The notes: generated by a model from the sequence alone, not told the origin. 64,000 bases of DNA from Trissonchulus latispiculum (GCA_030248195.1 JASAND010026593.1:1-64000); one strand, 5' to 3'. Shown: positions 1 through 11,949, numbered from the stretch's first letter. Numbers and translations: made by a program.

Positions 1-1230
1 GTCGTCTATCTCTCTCTATTCTCTCCCTATTCTCCTGTACAGTTTCTCCCCCCTGTAATTATCCAGTGGGCCTATTAATTGGTACGTTAGCGGGGCTTCG
101 CCCATATAATTATTTGGTGAGTCTGTGTGTGTTAGATTCTTTTACTGTATAACCGTACGTGTCTGTTGGGCTTTGCCCCCCTAAATTTATATACTAGTTA
201 TTTCTATATCTGCTATATTTCCATAATACTTGTTGTACTTATTAAATATCTCCACTAGCTGTGTGTACTTTTGGTAGGTAGTTACTGAGCTCCTAGGTTA
301 GTTTAGTGCTATTTCTGAGGTGAGCGGGTGTCACCCACTCACTAGGGCTATTTATTTGGCGAGGCTTCCCCGGCCGGCTCCTGCGCGGTTGGTGTGTTAT
401 TCACTTGTGCCACGGTCTCCTCGCTTGAGTTGCTCTCGCGGGGTAACGGTACTATTGTGTTAGGCTAGTTTCACTCTGGTACCGCTACATTTACGGCAAC
501 TCTTCGAGTTTCAGCTATTGACTCTGCATTTTTGTGTTCAAAACTTTAACTGAAGTATACCAGCAAACTGTAAATACCAGTTAGTAACTCCAGTCCAGAT
601 CACAGGTTAAACTAAGCAATAGCATCCCTGGACCCTGAGATACAGTTCTTCTTTAATAATAATTGGCTAGCGCTACCGATAAAGTATGATTTTGGCGGCT
701 TACTAAAAAATTTTCATATTTTAGTATTTTATGTCTATTGTTATAGGATTACGCTTTGATGGAAAATAGCGCTTTTGCTACAGTTCTGTTTATGTCTGCT
801 AATAATATTAAAACAAAATTTGTGTAAAATAAAAACTTAACAGACTGATTTCGTTTATTGCACGTACAATTTTTGGTTTCGAATGTATGAAGTTAGTTGT
901 AGTGTTGTACCTGTGTTCTGCAGAAGTGCTCGAAAAGTATAATTCTCGTTGAACGATTTGCTCAAATTTTCTTCTGCTGTATTTTTTGATATCAGGAAAT
1001 CCATCGGCCCCCAGATAGCTGCATTTCAATGATTAAGCTTTGTAAAGGTTGACCCTATACTGTTGAATCGATGAGCAAATTTTTTCGGGTGGTTTGATAT
1101 TGATCGAGGAAACTCTTATATATTTTGACTGACAGTAAGGTATGTTCCCTAAAGCCGTGACGTTCGCTTTTTGAAAGGCAATAGCAAAATTTTTGTCTCA
1201 ATTAGAATTACTTAGTATATTGGTAAGCTT
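1..1230. other. No gene seen; AT-rich with GC hairpins
   Basis: I see no coding region here. The first 400 bases hold short GC-rich hairpin motifs such as GGGGCTTCGCCC near 94 and GGGCTTTGCCCCCC near 168. They resemble, but are not the same as, the GGGGGGCTCCGCCCCCC hairpins near the right end of the window. The rest is unremarkable AT-rich sequence. Confidence 0.5.
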
Positions 1231-1395
1231 CAGACATGTGCAGGAGGGGAAGTTCTGAGGGGGGGTGAAGGGTGGCCGAAGGCCGCCGAAAAACCGGATT
1301 TTCCTGTTTTTTACCGGAAAAATCCGGATTCTGGGGGGGTGAGCTCAGGTCTGGGGGGGTGAAACCCCCCCCCCAACCCCCCAAGCACACGTATG
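1231..1395 (+). mobile_element. hAT-like MITE, copy 1 (165 bp)
   Basis: This short non-autonomous DNA transposon begins CAGACATGTGC and ends GCACACGTATG, so the ends are near-perfect inverted repeats. It is flanked by GTAAGCTT (1223-1230) and GTAAGCTG (1396-1403), an 8-bp target duplication with one mismatch. The interior is G/C-run rich with a CCGGAAAAATCCGG-like segment and has no open frame of interest. Three other copies lie at 13500, 34181 and 34962. The 8-bp duplication and CA...TG ends fit the hAT superfamily; that assignment is inference, because no transposase is present. Confidence 0.85.
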
Positions 1396-2449
1396 GTAAG
1401 CTGTGTTACCTAAAATATACCCAACATTTTGCTAAAATGTGGAGACAGACAACATCGTTTAACAGAACGTATTTGTAAATAGTAAAAAGTAGTCAAAAAT
1501 GGTATTAAAAGACCTTTATAGTGTTCTACAGTCAATTATATGTTACGTTTTTATAGCAATTTTCAAAAGCATAAAAAATTGAGTGATTTTAGCGTTTTTA
1601 GAAAAATAACCAATTGGAACCGGTAGCTAGAACCGAAACCGGAACCGGTAGTCAAAAACAGGAACCGGAACCGGTTTCAAAAATCGGAACCGGTCCCAGC
1701 ACTAATTGAAACTACGATTTGCTGCAAATATCAAAAATCAAAGCAATAACGACTATTCACTATCCTTGAAACTGATTTTTGCTTTTAGTTTGGATAAAGA
1801 CAAGAAGCAAAAACCAAAGTGACAAACTCTTGATATTTGTTTTTTAATTTTCGCGAAAAAACAAAAACAAGAAACAAAGTTTCAAACTTTTGATTTTTGT
1901 TTTTTTGATTTTTGGGGAAAAACAAAAGTCAAGATATATTCTGATTGGCTGTTGGATAATAGCTGATTGCGAATGCGCGAATTCTGCCGGTACATATTTA
2001 ATTTCCTTTTAGCTTAAAATGTGGAAATTTGAATATGTACCAATTCCAATGCAATATTATACTATGTAACTTATAAAATACTTTTGTTACTGCAATCTGC
2101 GAGCCACTGACCATTTGCTGCCACCACCACCACCACCATATGAATGACTTAAGAGAACATGGCCATAATAACGTGCTGAAATCATCTACTGAGCAGTTCG
2201 AACTGTTTTTAGCGACGGCGGGCCGTTCGGCACGTACAAATTCGCATCAGCCTCGGGCCATCCCAACCTGCAAAATTTCCAACACTGCACCTGGGCACAC
2301 TACACATGACTCCTTGAAATTCGGTCTTTGAGCTCTTGTTTCATGGTTCTCGACAAAATACACAAAAATAGAGATCTCATGAAAGTCCAAAGATTTCAGA
2401 GATGAAACGCTTTCAGAGATTAAAGTTCATTTAATATCAAAGTAGCACC
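1396..2449. other. No gene; simple and short tandem repeats
   Basis: No coding region is visible. The interval holds a GGAACC-type degenerate repeat (about 1610-1695), a doubled AT-rich unit of about 85 bp (about 1790-1935) and a short CCACCA tract near 2120. The remainder is unclassified. Confidence 0.45.
1610..1695 (+). repeat. Degenerate GGAACC/GAACCG repeat
   Basis: The hexamer-like word GGAACCG recurs with variable spacers (AACCGGAACCGGTAG, AACCGGTTTC and similar). The style, a short word repeated with irregular linkers, is the same as in the GTTTCA/TGAAAC and GTTCCT arrays at 15626, 32620 and 33265. Confidence 0.5.
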
Positions 2450-2987
2450 AAGAGTCTATAATACCAAGAGTGAGAAGCTTGGCCCTTCCTAATGGAAATG
2501 GCCTGCGAGATGCTCGGCACATAAAGGCCGAAATCTCGGGGGGGGGGTACCATTTACCATTGTTCAGCATGTGTTTATATGCGTTTGAACTAAAACGCAA
2601 CTGATTGGCTAATCGCCTACCTTATGTCAAATTTACGTGTATAAGCGGACCCCCCCCGAGATCTCGGGGGGGTCCCGCTTAGCGTTGTTAAGCGTGTGTT
2701 TATACGCAGTCGAACTGAAAAGCACTGATGAGGATTGCCTTAGCTGAGGCTTTTCAGTTCGACTGCATATAAACACACGCTTAACAACGCTAAGCGGGAC
2801 CCCCCCCCGGGGGCTCGTAAATTTGACATAAGGTAGGCGATTAGCCAATCAGATGCGTTTTAGTTCAAACGCATATAAACACATGCTGAACAATGGTAAG
2901 TGGTACCCCCCCCCCGAGAAATCGGCCTTAATGTGCCGAGCATCTCGCAGGCCATTTCCATTAGAAAGGGCCAAGCTTCCCACTCTT
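2450..2987. mobile_element. Fold-back element FB-A, copy 1 (538 bp)
   Basis: The element is a long imperfect palindrome. The left half from 2450 (AAGAGT, then AGCTTGGCCC, GGCCTGCGAGATGCTCGGC, a G-run) is mirrored by the right half ending ACTCTT at 2987. A small unpaired loop lies near 2735. Flanks AGTAGCACC (2441-2449) and GGTAGCACT (2988-2996) agree at 7 of 9 positions. The right end appears to lack a short segment found in the left terminal repeat. No transposase is encoded. Short open frames inside are by-products of the palindrome. Relatives are at 13395, 39450, 39846 and 51703. Confidence 0.8.
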
Positions 2988-3423
2988 GGTAGCACTTAGT
3001 CCATGAAAATGCTGCGCCACCACACTCCAATACGATTTATGTTGCGCACTCAAATCCTGCCATTCATTGGCTGATTTCCCCCAGCATTGGATTTTACAGA
3101 TGCAGATGGCTGAAGCCAGAAAGTGCATGTTCAAATGGTAAATTGTAGATACGACGTTCTGGCATCTAATCACATTACACATATTCAAAACTTTTCAGGA
3201 AACCTGACCACGTCGATGATGTAGGTACTGAATTCAGCTCAATATTGTGTGTCAACCCAATCTACGTAATTTATAGTTAAATCTGGATCTAAGAATCCAC
3301 GATTAGCTAATTCGTTTCAGCTGTTCTAATAACAAATAAATGCATCAATATGCTGACGTAAACCTACAGGCAAACAGGTAATATTTGCCAGAATATACTT
3401 CCGAAAACTGATAAAGTACCTTA

Positions 3424-3730
3424 GGAACTGTCTCAAATTGCAAGACGAAATAAATCGTATTTTTCAGCTAAAATGCGTATGTGAAGTCGTATATACGTTT
3501 TATTTTTTACTTGACTAAAAACTGAAAAACCGTCATAACGTTGCTTCCTTTTCAAGTTTTTGCACACTGCTGTGCAATAGCTTCAACTTTTTAGTCTAGT
3601 TTTTGCTGTAAACAAAAAGTAGAAAAGTCTGACTGGCAGACAAAATAACTGCATAAGAAAACGTATATTACCTGCTAAATGAAACGTTTTAATAAAACGC
3701 ATTATTTGATTTTCAATTTGAGACAGTTCC
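3424..3730. mobile_element. Harbinger-like MITE (307 bp)
   Basis: The ends are a perfect 17-bp inverted repeat: GGAACTGTCTCAAATTG at 3424-3440 and its reverse complement at 3714-3730. Both sides are flanked by TTA (3421-3423 and 3731-3733), a 3-bp target duplication. A TTA/TAA duplication is characteristic of PIF/Harbinger transposons, so I infer a non-autonomous member. The interior is AT-rich with smaller inverted segments and no coding capacity. Confidence 0.8.
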
Positions 3731-3733
3731 TTA

Positions 3734-5241
3734 GCTATATTTACCGTTCTATTTAATTCGGCGTCACTGATACATAGGTGAAGGTTCTTAGTGCGTTGAA
3801 GAGACTACATAATTCCACTTCAACGTGCGAACTGCAAGGTGCAACGATTTCAGATCCTTTCAGGAAAGCCTGCACCCTAGCTTAGAATTCTGAGACATTG
3901 ACCAGCTAACTGAGCTAAAATTCAAAGGTTAAGTATTACCAGTATTTTAATTTGCGATGTTAGATATTCGAATTTGAATGAAACAGCAAGAGATATGTTA
4001 CAAGGGGTTTTCTCAGAATTTGCTGAAAGGGACCACAGTGTAGCTAGAATCTGAAATGCGAAATTCCTTTTTTTCTAGTTCCATGAATGTTTAGTTAGCC
4101 CAGCGGCATAATAAGCGTTCAGATTTAACAGATACTGGGCTACCACTATCGTAATCGGAAATGGGTTTCATTAAATCTTTTCTGAAAATCACATGATTTC
4201 AACAGAACTTGAGAATAATAACATTTTGTTTACCCTTGTTCTCCCCTTGAAAATCACAAAATAGAGTTTCACGAAATAGAAAACTTGCAATATTGGAGCC
4301 TAATGCGGTTAAGTACCCTCATACTATGAATTCATCTAGTCAAGGTTTCCGAATTATGGACTTGTGTTGGGTGGAGGCTATCCACTACAGTGGAGAGATC
4401 ATTTTTGTTTTACCGTCAATTCGTTTTCGAAAGAATTCAAACTTAAGCTTGGTTCGATTGTGTCTGGGTGGCTCATCGGTAGAGCGTTGGCCTAGCTAGA
4501 CAAAGGTTGTGATTTTGATCCCACCTCAGGCCCGAATTCTTCTCTAGTTGCTGTAGTGACATCCTTCTTTCTTTCGTTTATAATCTTGTATTATTCTCTT
4601 TCATAAAAGTTAAGCCACATAGTAAGCTGCTGTGCAAGCAAACTCTAGACTATGGCACTCAAAAGGCCTCTCGAGACGCGACCTGTCACGCCTAAGTTGA
4701 GGATCAGCAACATCCTAAGCACTCCTGTAACACTTCTGTATTAGAACGCTTATCTTCAAACCGCATAGTTCATACCATTGGTTTTCGACCTTAGGACGTC
4801 TTTAGTGCGTCCCTTGATAAATACGTTAGTCAATCGATATTGTCCTAAGAAAACAGAAGACTTTGGTGTAGCTTGCCTTGCTTCTAATTGATCATTGACT
4901 AGAGATTGAACTTTCTCCTCAGTGGCCTTGGAGGGCGGCTTTGCTCGGCCCCAAGTCTGCATTGGAGCTCTTAGCCGACGGTTTAGAAGTCATTAGTTGA
5001 TTAGTTGGCTGGTCCAATTAGCTCATTCAGCTGATTGAAATAACACATTGATTACTTATTAAATTGATACTACTACAAAAAATAATAGTTATATTAATAC
5101 ATGCTTATAATGTCGTTGTGCTCAAAGACCAGGATTGATACACATTACAAATATTGCTTCTAGGAGCCGTTTGCCTGTGTGGCCAATATATTTATTCAAT
5201 ATCCAAACTTCGCTGTTTGATTCTGGAAATCAGTGGACGGA
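3734..5241. other. Upstream region of peptidase gene 1
   Basis: No open frame here is convincing. A tRNA-derived SINE lies at about 4463-4580. The last few hundred bases before 5242 should contain the 5' UTR and promoter of the peptidase gene, but I cannot point to a TATA box or initiator with any confidence. Confidence 0.4.
4463..4580 (+). mobile_element. tRNA-derived SINE (degenerate)
   Basis: A tRNA-like A box (GTGGCTCATCGGTAGAGCG) is followed about 45 bp later by a weak B box (GTTGTGATTTTGATCCC). After that comes CCCGAATTCTTCTC, which matches the CCGAATTTTTCGG hairpin following the tRNA head at 37687. It is therefore an older member of that SINE family and not a functional tRNA. Confidence 0.5.
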
Positions 5242-8200
5242 ATGGCCGTTAAATTTGTTGTAATGTTGTCAGGTAATAAATTTATTATAAATCAGTTGAA
5301 AAATAGGTAATTAATAAATCACTACATACTATGCTGACAGATAACGAAAGAAAACCACGCAATATATATTTTATTTACAAGGAAGGATTAACCTTGCTTG
5401 CTGCAAATACAATTTAACCCAATCTTGCAATAATAATTGAAATTAATTTTTATTCGTTGGATTTTTCAGTTCTGTTAGCCACAGCGAATGCAGATGGATT
5501 ATCGGATGTGTCTAAAATTTTGCTGTCATCCATGAACGATACAGCTGATCCATGTGAAGATTTCTTTTCCTATGCCTGTGGTGGTTGGGTACAGGCAAAT
5601 CCCGCTTATGCTGGGAAGGGTAACAATTATAGTTGATGCAAGCATCTGCTGCGATTGGATGCTGTTAGTTTTGCTTAAGCTTAACGTGTTGTTTTACTTT
5701 TTTTGTGAAGTTTCTAGTCTACGAGAATGCATAACGTACAGATAGGTTACTGGTGTGCGGCGTGCGCTACACTGCCAGTAGGAACGAGACCTGTGATCAG
5801 CTGGAAAAATTGACTATAGAATAGCTACAATATAAGAGCTTAAACAAAAATAACAAAATTGGCAATATCAAATATGAAGTTGAACTTAAGCGGAACAAGC
5901 ATCTCGCAACTAACCGAACTCTTATCAAGCGAGCTCCCCAATCTTACACAGCATATACTGAACAAATCGTTAAACCCCATCTTTCAACTTTTAACTATTA
6001 GCTAACTGACAGGAGAATTTAGACAGAAGCTAACTAAAGCATACATTGAGTTTTCGTCTAATGTTCATATTACAGATCGCCCAAATTTATATCTTTCCTG
6101 CCAGTGCTAACTTCACATTTTTAAAAGATTTTCTTAGGTATGAATATGGAGTGGATGCTGGATTCCTGTTTACTGTGATGGTACAAATTTTTGAAGCCCA
6201 ACAAATCTTCTTAATTCTAGAAAGCTGTCATGCTATTAAATATATTATGTTTTCGTACACTTCTGCTTCCTCAAACCTCGAAATCTGTGTGAAATCGAGT
6301 GACCTCAAAGTATTCAAACAGCGTTGATAAAACATAGAAGTTTGTGGCGGCAGGAGCCAAATGCTAATGAGAATACAATCATTTCAAAATAAGTTGCCCT
6401 AAAATTAATGTAAAACTGAAGCCACAGACAATAGATCTGAGTAACAATTGTTTTCCATAATGGGAACAATGGGTTAAAACGAGTTTTTATGCCAAGTTCT
6501 AATTAGTTTAAGTGTGTTTATGCCTTGAGTTTTATTTAGATATCCGCTCTGTAATGGGCGAGCTTTCAATTCAGAATCAAGGCGATCTAGTAACAGCTAT
6601 CAAGGATTTGAAAATTTCCGACGAATTTGGTCACTCATGGCGCTACAAGCTACAGGCTGCATTTAATTCCTGCGTGAGCGACGGAGATTCTACAAAGGGT
6701 CATTCAACTATCGATTTTGTCTTATCGAAGCTGCCAGAACTGGGAGGCTGGCCTCTCATAGGGTTAACCTCAGGTTTGTACAGTTTGTAAAGTCTCTACA
6801 ATTTCTTTTCACCTTATTACATTACAACCATTTTTTATTCTTTCTGGAATTTGTAATTATAATTTTTAGGGTAAACGTTGATCAACTAATCGGAATAACC
6901 TGGAATACCGGTTGACGACCTAAAGCACGACCAAAAATCTGTGTACAAAATATCTAACATTTTAGTCTGTCGCCAAGCTATTATCGCAATCAAAATTTTG
7001 TTTCCACGACCAAATAAAGCTGGTCCGGCTGCACAAGCTTTTCACAAAAATGCATCCAATTTCCGGAATTCCGGGCTGGTTTTCAAAATTCCCGGATTTA
7101 AAAAATTTTCTTCAATAGCAAGATGGGTATCATTCGAAAGCTCTTAATGAGCTGAACAACTTTTGTAGGTAATAGAAGCGAACTCTGGAAATAAACTCAA
7201 TTCCCGGAATTCGCGAAAACAGGACTTTCCGGATTTTAAAAATTTTCTCCAATGCCCAGCTATCATTTGAAGGCTGCACAACTTTTGTAATAGAGCCAAC
7301 TCACAGAAATACTTCCGCTTCGTGGAATTCAGGAAAAATATCTAGCTTGTGTTAAACCCGGCTTTCGTTAATTTCGGGAATTTGTTGCATTTCCAGATAT
7401 TGGTTCTATTACAAAAGTTGTTCATCTCTTTAATATGAGCTCTCAAATTGTAACCATGTTGTGGAGCGAAAATGAAGAAAATTTTAAATATCCGAAATTT
7501 CTGTTTTCGCGAATTCCGGGAAATAAATGTAGTTTCAAGAGTTCGCCTTGTTACCAAAATTGTTCGGATACATTGATTCGATCATGTCATTTTGGGGGAA
7601 AATTTTTAAAATCGGAGAATTCTGAAATTTAGAATTCCGGAAATGGAGCATTTTCGTGAAAAGATTGTAAAAGCAAAAATATGCAGTCGGACCAGTTCCT
7701 TTCAGTCGTGGAAACGAAGTCTGGATTCTGAGAAAAATTGGGCGAAAAACTAAAAATTTTATTTCCAGTAGATGAAGCCCGGAATTCCGAATTTTTCCAG
7801 ATTTTCGAAACGTCGAGTTCCTAACGATTCTATGATCCAACATAGCTGGGACTAAATGTTTCCACGATATCTTTCCACTAAATGAGCTGACTTGGTCCGA
7901 GTTTTGCTGTCCAATCTTTGACGACAATTGTTTTCATGAAAACTAGCAGGCTGAACTGAAAGCTAGTCAGCACGGAATTAAAGCTGACATATGTATGCCA
8001 TCCTAACTTTTCTCCATGTATCATTCTTCGAAATCTTGCAATAATGGTGCACTCAGAATATTTTGATAGCCAGTCTTCTGTCCAGCATTCTGTCCTACCG
8101 AGCAGGTACAATGACAGATGACTACCATCGCTTATCATATGGATATCTTGATATTGTGAATTTGTACCGATATAGTTTTAAATAACCTCCCTTTTTTCCA

Positions 8201-9895
8201 GATGAACCACAGCCTATGGAGAAAACGATGGCATTGGTTTACCGTCTTTCTTTGGTTGATGCCATTCTAACGACTCATGCCGAGGTTTCCCAACAATCAG
8301 CTGCTTCCATTTCTATCATAGGCCAACAAGACTTTCACTCTGCCGGGATAGCTTACCTTGATCCGGTCTATTTCGAAAAATACAAAAATATGACTTCGGA
8401 ATTGGCCGAGACAGTTGCCGCCCATCTTTCTACTCCTAGCGTGGATAACGAAACGATAGTAGCCAACGTTACAGCCATGCTGGATTTCGAGCAAAAACTC
8501 TACAAAGCTTTCAAAGGAAGCAGCCCGTTTAAGAAGAATTCGTTAAAGCTTAGTCAAATTAAGGAAAAGTGGCCTAGCTTCAACTGGGACCTGTACCTAA
8601 GTACTCTGGAAGGGAACGATGTTTACCATGGATTGCCAGCTGACTTTACCTACTCGGTAGATGACGAAGGACTTGAGCTTACATTGAAAGTTTTGCAACA
8701 AACAGACACAGAAATCATACAAAATTACATTGTTTGGAGATTTGTGCATCACTATCTGGCTTATATGGATCCGAAACTTCGGTCCCACCTTTTGGTAGAA
8801 TATGGAGATTTATTCAGAGCAATTACAGTCGAGTCATTGTGTGCTCAGACGCTTGACAAATCGATCACTTTTGCCACTGGAAGAGCTTTTTCTGACGCCT
8901 ATGTCCCACACGATGCTGAGCGTGTCCTGCAAACCATGATGGCCAACATAATAGATAGCTACAGGACAGTAATGGGGAGCGTTTCATGGCTGAATAAGGA
9001 ATCCAGGGAGCGTATCCTCAGAAAAATTGATTCCATAGTTTATACGTTTGGCTATCCACCGTGGATTCAGACCGATCTCAGTTTAAATAGCTACTATGAG
9101 TCGATTGAGGTGATCGCTGGAGAACCATACTTTCATATTTACAATCAGTTTGCTGTTTTTGCAGCAAAACTGAAGTTTGACTCCTTTATCAAGCCCTGGA
9201 CCCGGGGAGACTTCATAGATACGTCAATTGATACTGTGAATGCGGCCTACGACCCTACACGAAATGGACTAAGCATACTTTCAGGAATCTTACGGGATCC
9301 ACTATTTCGGGTCGATTTTCCATTTCTTTATAATTTCGCTGCTCTTGGAGGTGCTATGAGTCATGAAATTGGGCACGCTTTTGACCCCAGCGGAATTTAC
9401 TATGATTGGGAGGGCAAGTTTGGTGAATCGGTTCTTACCTCTGACGTTTCAAAAGTTTTCGACGAAACGGTAACAGAGTGTCTACAAAAAGAGTATGCTA
9501 CATTTTGCTTCCCTTTGAAGGATGAAGAAGGAAATCCAATTTGCCTGGAGAACGCTGGGTATGCGGTTTCGGATAATACTGCGGACAATTTGGCGGTCAA
9601 ACTCTCACATATCGCTTTCAAAACTTTTCTGAGACGACACGGAACCGAAGCACCAATCCCAGGGTTGGGCAACTATAGCTTGGACCAGCAATTTTTTCTC
9701 AGCTACGCTCAAAGTTACTGCTCGTCTTACACAGAAGCGGGGGCTGGATTTGCAGCTACACTTCTGCATTCACCCGGACCATTTCGAATCATAGGGCCAT
9801 TAAGAAATTATGATGCTTTCGGCGAAGCATGGAAGTGTAAACGAGGACAATACATGTATCCCAATGCTGACGACAGATGTGATGTTTGGGCCTGA
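5242..9895 (+). CDS. Secreted M13 (neprilysin-like) metallopeptidase, copy 1
   Basis: I assemble four coding exons, 5242-5272, 5470-5619, 6540-6773 and 8202-9895, with GT-AG borders and phase 1 throughout, giving 702 aa. The start at 5242 gives a signal peptide ([18 protein letters not shown]), so the product is probably secreted, without the membrane anchor of vertebrate neprilysin. Seen in order: the N-terminal [13 protein letters not shown] motif, NAAY (485-488, substrate binding), HEIGH (526-530, zinc and catalysis), DNTAD (596-600), HSPGPFR (661-667) and a C-terminal CDVWA. M13 enzymes are zinc endopeptidases that usually cleave short peptides. The oddity is Asp596, where the family has the zinc-ligand Glu of ExxxD and copy 2 has Glu597. 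Activity may therefore be altered or lost. Length is normal for M13. A paralog lies 21 kb downstream. Confidence 0.92.
7050..7640. repeat. Head-to-head degenerate repeat in intron 3
   Basis: In the last intron of peptidase gene 1, a unit of about 130 bp occurs twice in direct order (from about 7057 and 7194) and then about twice inverted (about 7370-7525 and 7540-7640). It is marked by CCGGAATTCGCGAAAACAG, a TTTTAAAAATTTTCT tract and ACAACTTTTGT. Copies are imperfect. Open frames on either strand here are carried by the repeat and do not look like genes. Confidence 0.55.
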
Positions 9896-10067
9896 ATCTG
9901 AAGAAGACGAAGAAGATGAAAGGACGAACTGAAAGACAGGCTGACTATCGAAACTGACCTTCGTTTTCACTGTTGACCTAATGGTGAGACCTTGGTCTGT
10001 AGTAAATAGAAGTGGAATGGTCAGGCGTAAAAGGTCATAGTTTGTTGGCCACATCGGATTTTCTAGC

Positions 10068-10073
10068 AATAAA
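10068..10073 (+). promoter_or_regulatory. Polyadenylation signal of peptidase gene 1
   Basis: AATAAA lies 173 nt after the stop codon, in AT-rich sequence. Another AATAAA follows near 10134 and could be used instead. Confidence 0.5.
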
Positions 10074-10139
10074 GTTAGTATAAAATGATGAACCTTTAGT
10101 AACTTAAGAGTGTTCTAAGATTTTACTATATTATAATAA

Positions 10140-10797
10140 ATTTCACAATTAATGCATTGAACATTTAATTCTTTCATAAAATAAAATTGTGCTAAGTTAC
10201 ACAGTTTAATTTTAGCTTTAATCTTTTTAGCCTTTTTAGTAATTAATTCAGTTTTAAATGAAAGAAACTATTTTCTGAACATTTTTAATAGGTCCAGTTA
10301 CAGTTAATCTGATGTAATCCTTGTAGCTTAATCCCTTAAAACTTGATTACTTAAATTTGATTTATTATATTAGCGTTTCTAATTTAGTTTAATTGCGTAA
10401 TTACTTTTCAAGTATTTGAACATTGTTCGAATTCCAAAACTGCAGTTTTGGAATTTCGATATCTTGTACTTTTGTATTAAGTTTGTAGTTAGAGAATCTG
10501 ATGGGGACCCCAAGCTATTGACCTTTACGTCTTCCACTTCTCTTTAATGCAGACCAAGGTCTCAGCAGGAGAGCAATTAAAGGATTAATTTTCTCTTCCA
10601 ATTTTGGGGGCCCCCACCAGATTCCTACAAGCCCACTGTTTTTCCACAAAGAATCAGTGAAATTGATAAAGCTAATAAGCTAATAATTGATACGCTAATA
10701 ATTAACCAAATACTGGCAGTTGTTAGTATACTGAGTAACAATATTGTAGGCCGTCGTGGATGTGTGCTGTATTTGGCCTGGTTGTTCCGATAAGAAA
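10140..10797. other. AT-rich spacer
   Basis: No gene is seen. The interval is AT-rich. It contains a 130-bp segment with GGGGCCCC-type inverted ends at about 10495-10626. Confidence 0.45.
10495..10626. repeat. Short inverted-end repeat with GGGG/CCCC termini
   Basis: The left end, GAATCTGATGGGGACCCC, is mirrored by the right end, GGGGGCCCCCACCAGATTC, with a few mismatches. The segment is about 130 bp. No clear target duplication is visible. The G/C-run ends resemble those of the arms at 12157-12825. Confidence 0.5.
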
Positions 10798-11278
10798 TTG
10801 ACCGGGCCGGGCCCGGGCCCGGGCCTAAATTTTCAGCCGGGCCGGGCCCGGGCCTGACCCGGCCCAGGCCTGGCCCGGAGCCCAGGGCCCGCTACTAGGC
10901 CCGGAGCCCAGGGCCCGCTACTAGGCCCGGCCCAAGGCCCGGACCCGCTCCTTGGCCCGGCTTCAAATCCCCGGGCCCGGTGATAGGCCCGGGCTTCAAA
11001 GCCCGGGCCAGCTACTAAGCCCGGCTCAAAGCCCGGGCCGCAGGAAGTCCCAGACTCGCAAACTGAGCCCGGCAGACACGATGAGCCAGGCCGGCCCGGT
11101 GAGCCCGGCAGGCCCGGTGAGCCCGGTAGGCCCGGTGGGCCCGGAACCCGGGAGGGCGGGGGGGCCCGGGCCAAAAAAAGAGCGCCAGAGAGCGGGGCGG
11201 GCTATCAGGGAGAGGGGGGCCGCGCCTAACTCATAGTTTTCGGGCCCGGGCCCAAGGCCGGCCCGCGGCCCGACCACG
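10798..11278. repeat. GC-rich GGGCCCGG low-complexity island
   Basis: About 480 bases are built from variants of GGGCCCGG and GCCCGGAGCCCAGGGCCCG. One unit of roughly 32 bp, GCCCGGAGCCCAGGGCCCGC plus TACTAG, is nearly duplicated around 10872-10926. The composition contrasts sharply with the AT-rich flanks. Pro/Gly-rich open frames on both strands follow from the composition and are not likely genes. Confidence 0.7.
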
Positions 11279-11949
11279 GGTGGACAATATTTTTAGTTGA
11301 TTGTTTGTTGGGAAATTTTGACTAATTGGGCTAAAGTTTGATTTTTGAGTGTTTTGCGTAGGAGTGAGTTGGTGCTAAAGCAACACGTCATCAATGCTTG
11401 TTTGCTTGTGTGCTGTGCCGATAACTTAATTAACAATGGTTGCACCATTTTCTGCATCCAGCTTGAACAACAAACCATCCATCGCTGAATGAAAAGTAGC
11501 TGCGAAAAAGATAAGTTAGATTTTAATTTATAGACGTTTTCGATTGTTCGAAGCTGGTCATCAAAGTTTAATGTTTACAACGTTAACTAAAATGAATTAT
11601 TGAGTTCTATAATTGTGAAGCTTTTTCAGGAGACGCTCTTGTTTTACCAATACTTTATCCATACCCAAAGACTATTCGCGATAATCGCGGATGTTTGACG
11701 ACTGTCGTGGAACACTATGGAAACTAGCGATATTTCGTTAATTTTTCATGGCAATCGTCAAACATCGGTGATTGTTGCGAATATTCTACACGATTTATCG
11801 CCAATATTCTAATTTCACGACTGTCGCAGACGTCGAGTTTTGGCGACATTTCGCCAAGTTTCTACGAGAATCGCTGAATTTTCGCGGTTGGCGCCAGACG
11901 AATAATTGGCGATATGTCGCGAAATGGTAGTTTTTTTAAATGAATGTAC
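11279..11949. other. No gene; degenerate GCGAT/CGAATATT motifs
   Basis: From about 11660 to 11935 short motifs such as CGACTGTCG, TTGGCGATA and CGAATATTCTA recur in both orientations. This suggests an old palindromic or tandem repeat. I could not delimit an element. Confidence 0.35.

Noticed and set aside
6046..6327. 93-codon open frame in intron 2 of peptidase gene 1
   Set aside because: No homology recognised, AT-driven composition, lies wholly within a well-defined intron and is not bounded by splice sites.
7535..7927. 130-codon minus-strand open frame
   Set aside because: Falls in the head-to-head intron repeat; sequence is Phe/Ile/Lys-rich without domain features.
10833..11277. Pro/Gly-rich open frames on both strands, collagen-like at first sight
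   Set aside because: They arise from the GGGCCCGG repeat in several frames and both strands; no start context, splice sites or Gly-X-Y regularity.
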